Shown: positions 59,910-62,596 of the stretch, in pieces
Position numbering within the stretch: position 1 is the first letter of the stretch
Layout of the letters: the number at the start of each line of letters is the position of its first letter
Source of the DNA: Clostridiaceae bacterium
Lineage (GTDB): Bacteria; Bacillota; Clostridia; Oscillospirales; Acutalibacteraceae
Length of the DNA stretch: 62,596 nt
Assembly: GCA_016288315.1 (NCBI GenBank)
Contig: JAEEYU010000008.1
Location: forward strand, 1 to 62,596
Direction of reading: 5' to 3'
Made by a program: the position numbers and the translations under genes
Notes under the pieces: generated by a model
Databases searched by the model: none
What the model was told of the DNA's origin: nothing
Seen by the model: the letters and a program-made list of their open reading frames with translations, nothing else

Positions 59910-62596
59910 ATGATGAAAGAAAAAAGCAACCTTTCAAAAATAACGGCAGTTGTTCTTGCTGTTTCAATGATTCTTGGCACGGTGGCTTCAATTGTTACCA
60001 ACGCCGGGGACAATGACCCTGTGTCTCTCGGCTACATTGAACACATCAAAAGGCAAAAAAATGAAGACGGCACAGCTTTCAGAATACTCGAAGTAGCCCC
60101 CGAAAAGTCTAAAAGTTCAATGGGTTACTATGTTGACGGTTACGAACCAATAGCGAACTGGCCGCAGGAAGCAGCCGCAATTCCCACAAAGTTTTCAAGA
60201 ACCGAATATGTCAACAATATGTTCAACGCCCTTGGCAAAGCCGGCCTTTTAAGCGAGCAGGATAATGCCGCTCCCTTAAAGAAAATCAGCGATTATAAAG
60301 AATATTATCCCTGGGAAGAAGTCCCTGATGACGCAACGAAGTTAACTCTTGCCAACGCTGAAACCGTCACCGATATTCACGGCGGCTTTGAAGCGGACGA
60401 AAACGGCTCTTATATTCTTGATGCCAAATACTTTCTTCCCACACTCTTTGACGCTGAGGATTGGTATTCCAACCTTATGTCAAACGTTGCAAGGGGCACA
60501 ATAGCCAACAACGGTTTCAACTGCTCCGGTGCGGAAGTCTCACTTGAAGGCGAAAAAATTGTTGTCAAAGCGTCTCCTACTGTCGGCAATGCAGATTATG
60601 ATGTTTACACAATGTATGGCGGCAGCGACATTTTCTATAAGATGGATTGTGAACCCAATACGGATTACACAATCAACTACACAGCCGAAATTGAGGGCTC
60701 GGGCTCGGGTCAGATTTTCGTTTTCGGTTATAAACAGGATTATTCGGGCGAAAGGGTTGTATGGTATGAGCGCCCAATTTCTTCAACCCGCACATATTAC
60801 GACGGCGACTCAACGCATTATGTTCGTCATTTCCATACAGATGCAAATGATGAATGGCTCGGCATAAGGTTCGGCACCGCCGAGGCGCCCGATACTACAG
60901 CAAAGTTTTCAGATGTCTTGATTTATAAAAATACTGACAAATATGCCGGAGCAGACTCTGTTCAGGATGCAAAAGAGTTCTATTACGGTGATGCAGGTGA
61001 GAACCGGAATATATTCTCACTGTTTGATTTCTTTGATAATTTTGTTTCAAATCCCGAGCAGAACAGCACTTATTCTGAAAGCGGCACTCTTAATAATATC
61101 ACTTTCGACGGTGAAGTCCTTAAAATCGATGCCCAGGTTTCAATGCCGATTGCTTACAATTATGCGGGCAATGAAGGCGCCCTTGCAAGAAAATTCTATC
61201 TTGTGCCTGTTACCCCCGGCACTTCATACACTTATTCATACACAACCAGAAACACCCAGAGAGTTGAGGATGTTTCATCTCCCACCCGCAGCTTTGTTCA
61301 GATTATCGGTCTTACTGATGAATACGGTCAGCAGAATATTCTGACTGAGGCGGGCAGCCAGTATGAGCAGGTCGGCCAGGAGACAAAAACCGGCACATTC
61401 ACAACCGATGCAAACACTAAATATTTAATTGTTTCCTTCGGCGTCGGCAACAGCAACACAATTGCCGAGTGGTGGGATTTCTCCATAATCAGCAGTGAAG
61501 AAAGCACAGACGTTTCCGGCAATTACTATTACTACGATGTCATATTCACCGAAAAAGCTTTTGCCAACTTTGGGAATGGTGAATATGTTTACGTCAAAAA
61601 CGCCGACGATACCTATGAACTTGTAGGAGTTAAAGAAGAAAATAACGCAAGCGACTTCCCCGCGGGTGTTACATTCTATTCTGCGGCAGTCAATACGGAT
61701 GTAGGTCCTCAGATTTATTTTGATTCCGACCACCCCTACCGCACGCCCAGAGCAAGTGCTTATCACCGCGCTGCAGAAAATGAAACGCCCTATTTTGCCA
61801 GTATTACAGGCGTCGGCACCTATGTTGGTGATGCAATTTACGGGGAGTATTCATTTAACCCTGATATTGATGGCACAGTCAGCATTATTACGGATACTGT
61901 TTTCTACACAGGCGGCTACTCAAACAATGAGTGGTTCAAGTATTATGTGCTTGATTATGATGACGAAGATGTTTTCTCCGTCTATGTTGATACACTCACC
62001 CCCGCTGAGCTTGATGACAAACTCGGTGTAATAGAGTATTATGACCTTGTCGTGTTCACGGCAGGCACAGGCAGCGACGGCTCTGCTGGGGCGTTCTCTT
62101 CGGACCTTTCAGCCGATTTTATGACCAGATATAATGAGAGCGAGGGTAATGAAAAGCCGTATTACACATTCAAAACGCCTACAGTTATTGACAAGGCAAT
62201 TCTGGACAGTGATGAAACTCCGACAAATTTAAAAGCGTTCCTGCAGTATCTTGCAACAGAGTCAGGCAAGAGCGGTTCAACAACCGGCTGGGTTGAAGAT
62301 TTTGTTTACTGCTTCAATTTTGCCGATTCAACTACTGAGAACAGCACAATTTCAACTTATTACAGATACATCACATCGTTCACCAAATATCTCGGTGAAA
62401 TTCCCGATGGCGCCGCAATCAAAGTCAGAAGCGGTGACGGTTATGCCGATTTCGGTGTATATCACAGATACGGCGGCAATGACTGGTATATTGAGGCAAA
62501 CGGCAACAGAATCAAAAAAGATGAAAATGACGGCAACTGGTATAAGGTCGATTCAAGCAACAACAAGCTTGAAAAAACCAATCTTGATTACAGCGA
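59910..62596 (+). CDS. Large secreted protein, partial (open at right edge)
   Basis: At least 895 residues, still open at the end of the window. The N-terminus has a clear signal peptide (MMKEKSNLSK, hydrophobic stretch, TNAGD). The first region, FRILEVAPEKSKSSMGYYVDGYEPI, recalls the DUF5057 group of clostridial secreted proteins (memory, not a match). Two beta-sandwich-like modules follow at about 200-350 and 380-530, which resemble carbohydrate-binding or concanavalin-type domains. The body is rich in Tyr, Asp, Ser and Thr. GGGGGTGAG precedes the ATG, and the gene is the next after the minor pilins, so a pilus-associated role is suggested by place only. Confidence 0.75.
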   Translation, partial: MMKEKSNLSKITAVVLAVSMILGTVASIVTNAGDNDPVSLGYIEHIKRQKNEDGTAFRILEVAPEKSKSSMGYYVDGYEPIANWPQEAAAIPTKFSRTEYVNNMFNALGKAGLLSEQDNAAPLKKISDYKEYYPWEEVPDDATKLTLANAETVTDIHGGFEADENGSYILDAKYFLPTLFDAEDWYSNLMSNVARGTIANNGFNCSGAEVSLEGEKIVVKASPTVGNADYDVYTMYGGSDIFYKMDCEPNTDYTINYTAEIEGSGSGQIFVFGYKQDYSGERVVWYERPISSTRTYYDGDSTHYVRHFHTDANDEWLGIRFGTAEAPDTTAKFSDVLIYKNTDKYAGADSVQDAKEFYYGDAGENRNIFSLFDFFDNFVSNPEQNSTYSESGTLNNITFDGEVLKIDAQVSMPIAYNYAGNEGALARKFYLVPVTPGTSYTYSYTTRNTQRVEDVSSPTRSFVQIIGLTDEYGQQNILTEAGSQYEQVGQETKTGTFTTDANTKYLIVSFGVGNSNTIAEWWDFSIISSEESTDVSGNYYYYDVIFTEKAFANFGNGEYVYVKNADDTYELVGVKEENNASDFPAGVTFYSAAVNTDVGPQIYFDSDHPYRTPRASAYHRAAENETPYFASITGVGTYVGDAIYGEYSFNPDIDGTVSIITDTVFYTGGYSNNEWFKYYVLDYDDEDVFSVYVDTLTPAELDDKLGVIEYYDLVVFTAGTGSDGSAGAFSSDLSADFMTRYNESEGNEKPYYTFKTPTVIDKAILDSDETPTNLKAFLQYLATESGKSGSTTGWVEDFVYCFNFADSTTENSTISTYYRYITSFTKYLGEIPDGAAIKVRSGDGYADFGVYHRYGGNDWYIEANGNRIKKDENDGNWYKVDSSNNKLEKTNLDYS

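Overview
The window looks like a chromosomal segment of an anaerobic Clostridia-type Firmicute, probably close to Ruminococcaceae/Oscillospiraceae. The signs are Gram-positive-type gene neighbourhoods (rpsO-pnp, ylxM-ffh-rpsP-khpA-rimM-trmD, darA-holB-ricT), strong Shine-Dalgarno sites, frequent GTG/TTG starts, many SigA-like promoters with 16-17 bp spacers, an anaerobic sulfatase-maturase and a small clostridial ferredoxin. TGA is used as a stop. No rRNA, CRISPR array, prophage or insertion sequence was seen. The taxonomic placement is inference from gene content only.

Layout. 1-350: a cluster of palindromes, then tRNA-Trp and tRNA-Met on the minus strand. 525-4475: an Ntn amide hydrolase, then an MBOAT/DHHW pair for exopolysaccharide O-acetylation. 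4513-11475: rpsO with a structured leader, pnp behind a long stem-loop, a HAD phosphatase and mfd. 11487-19310: accessory plus-strand genes (an MFS-like carrier with a long charged tail, two GNATs, an SGNH esterase, a predicted carbohydrate-active protein, small membrane proteins, an alpha/beta hydrolase). 19392-23049: a sulfatase and MFS carrier diverging from an anaerobic sulfatase-maturase. 23093-28855: a MATE exporter, a TlpA-like lipoprotein, a histidine phosphatase, a XRE regulator with a likely operator, a CAP-like anchored protein and a PHP phosphoesterase. 28901-32453: the ylxM-to-trmD translation/secretion operon. 32894-39351: ferredoxin, ricT, holB, darA, a QueG-like iron-sulfur protein, an AEC carrier, a membrane protein and citrate synthase, all minus strand. 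39547-45378: alanine racemase, a small membrane protein, a candidate stand-alone RNA, asnA, a metallophosphoesterase and a Tim44-like membrane protein.

45540-62596 (open at the right edge) is a type IV pilus locus: PilB, PilT, PilC, two paralogous major-type pilins, prepilin peptidase PilD, a single protein joining PilM to a PilN-like part, a PilO-like protein with a Thr-rich tail, a 523-residue pilin-like protein, an 840-residue PilX/GspK-like protein, two small minor pilins, and the start of a secreted protein of at least 895 residues. No secretin gene is visible, as expected for a cell without an outer membrane. The parts fit one machine: PilB and PilT drive extension and retraction on the PilC platform, PilMN-PilO forms the alignment complex, PilD matures the prepilins, the minor pilins would form the tip, and the last secreted protein is a candidate surface cargo or adhesin. 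This is the part of the window most likely to hold new biology, together with the unassigned structured RNAs at 41398-41511, 51037-51160 and 4986-5071.
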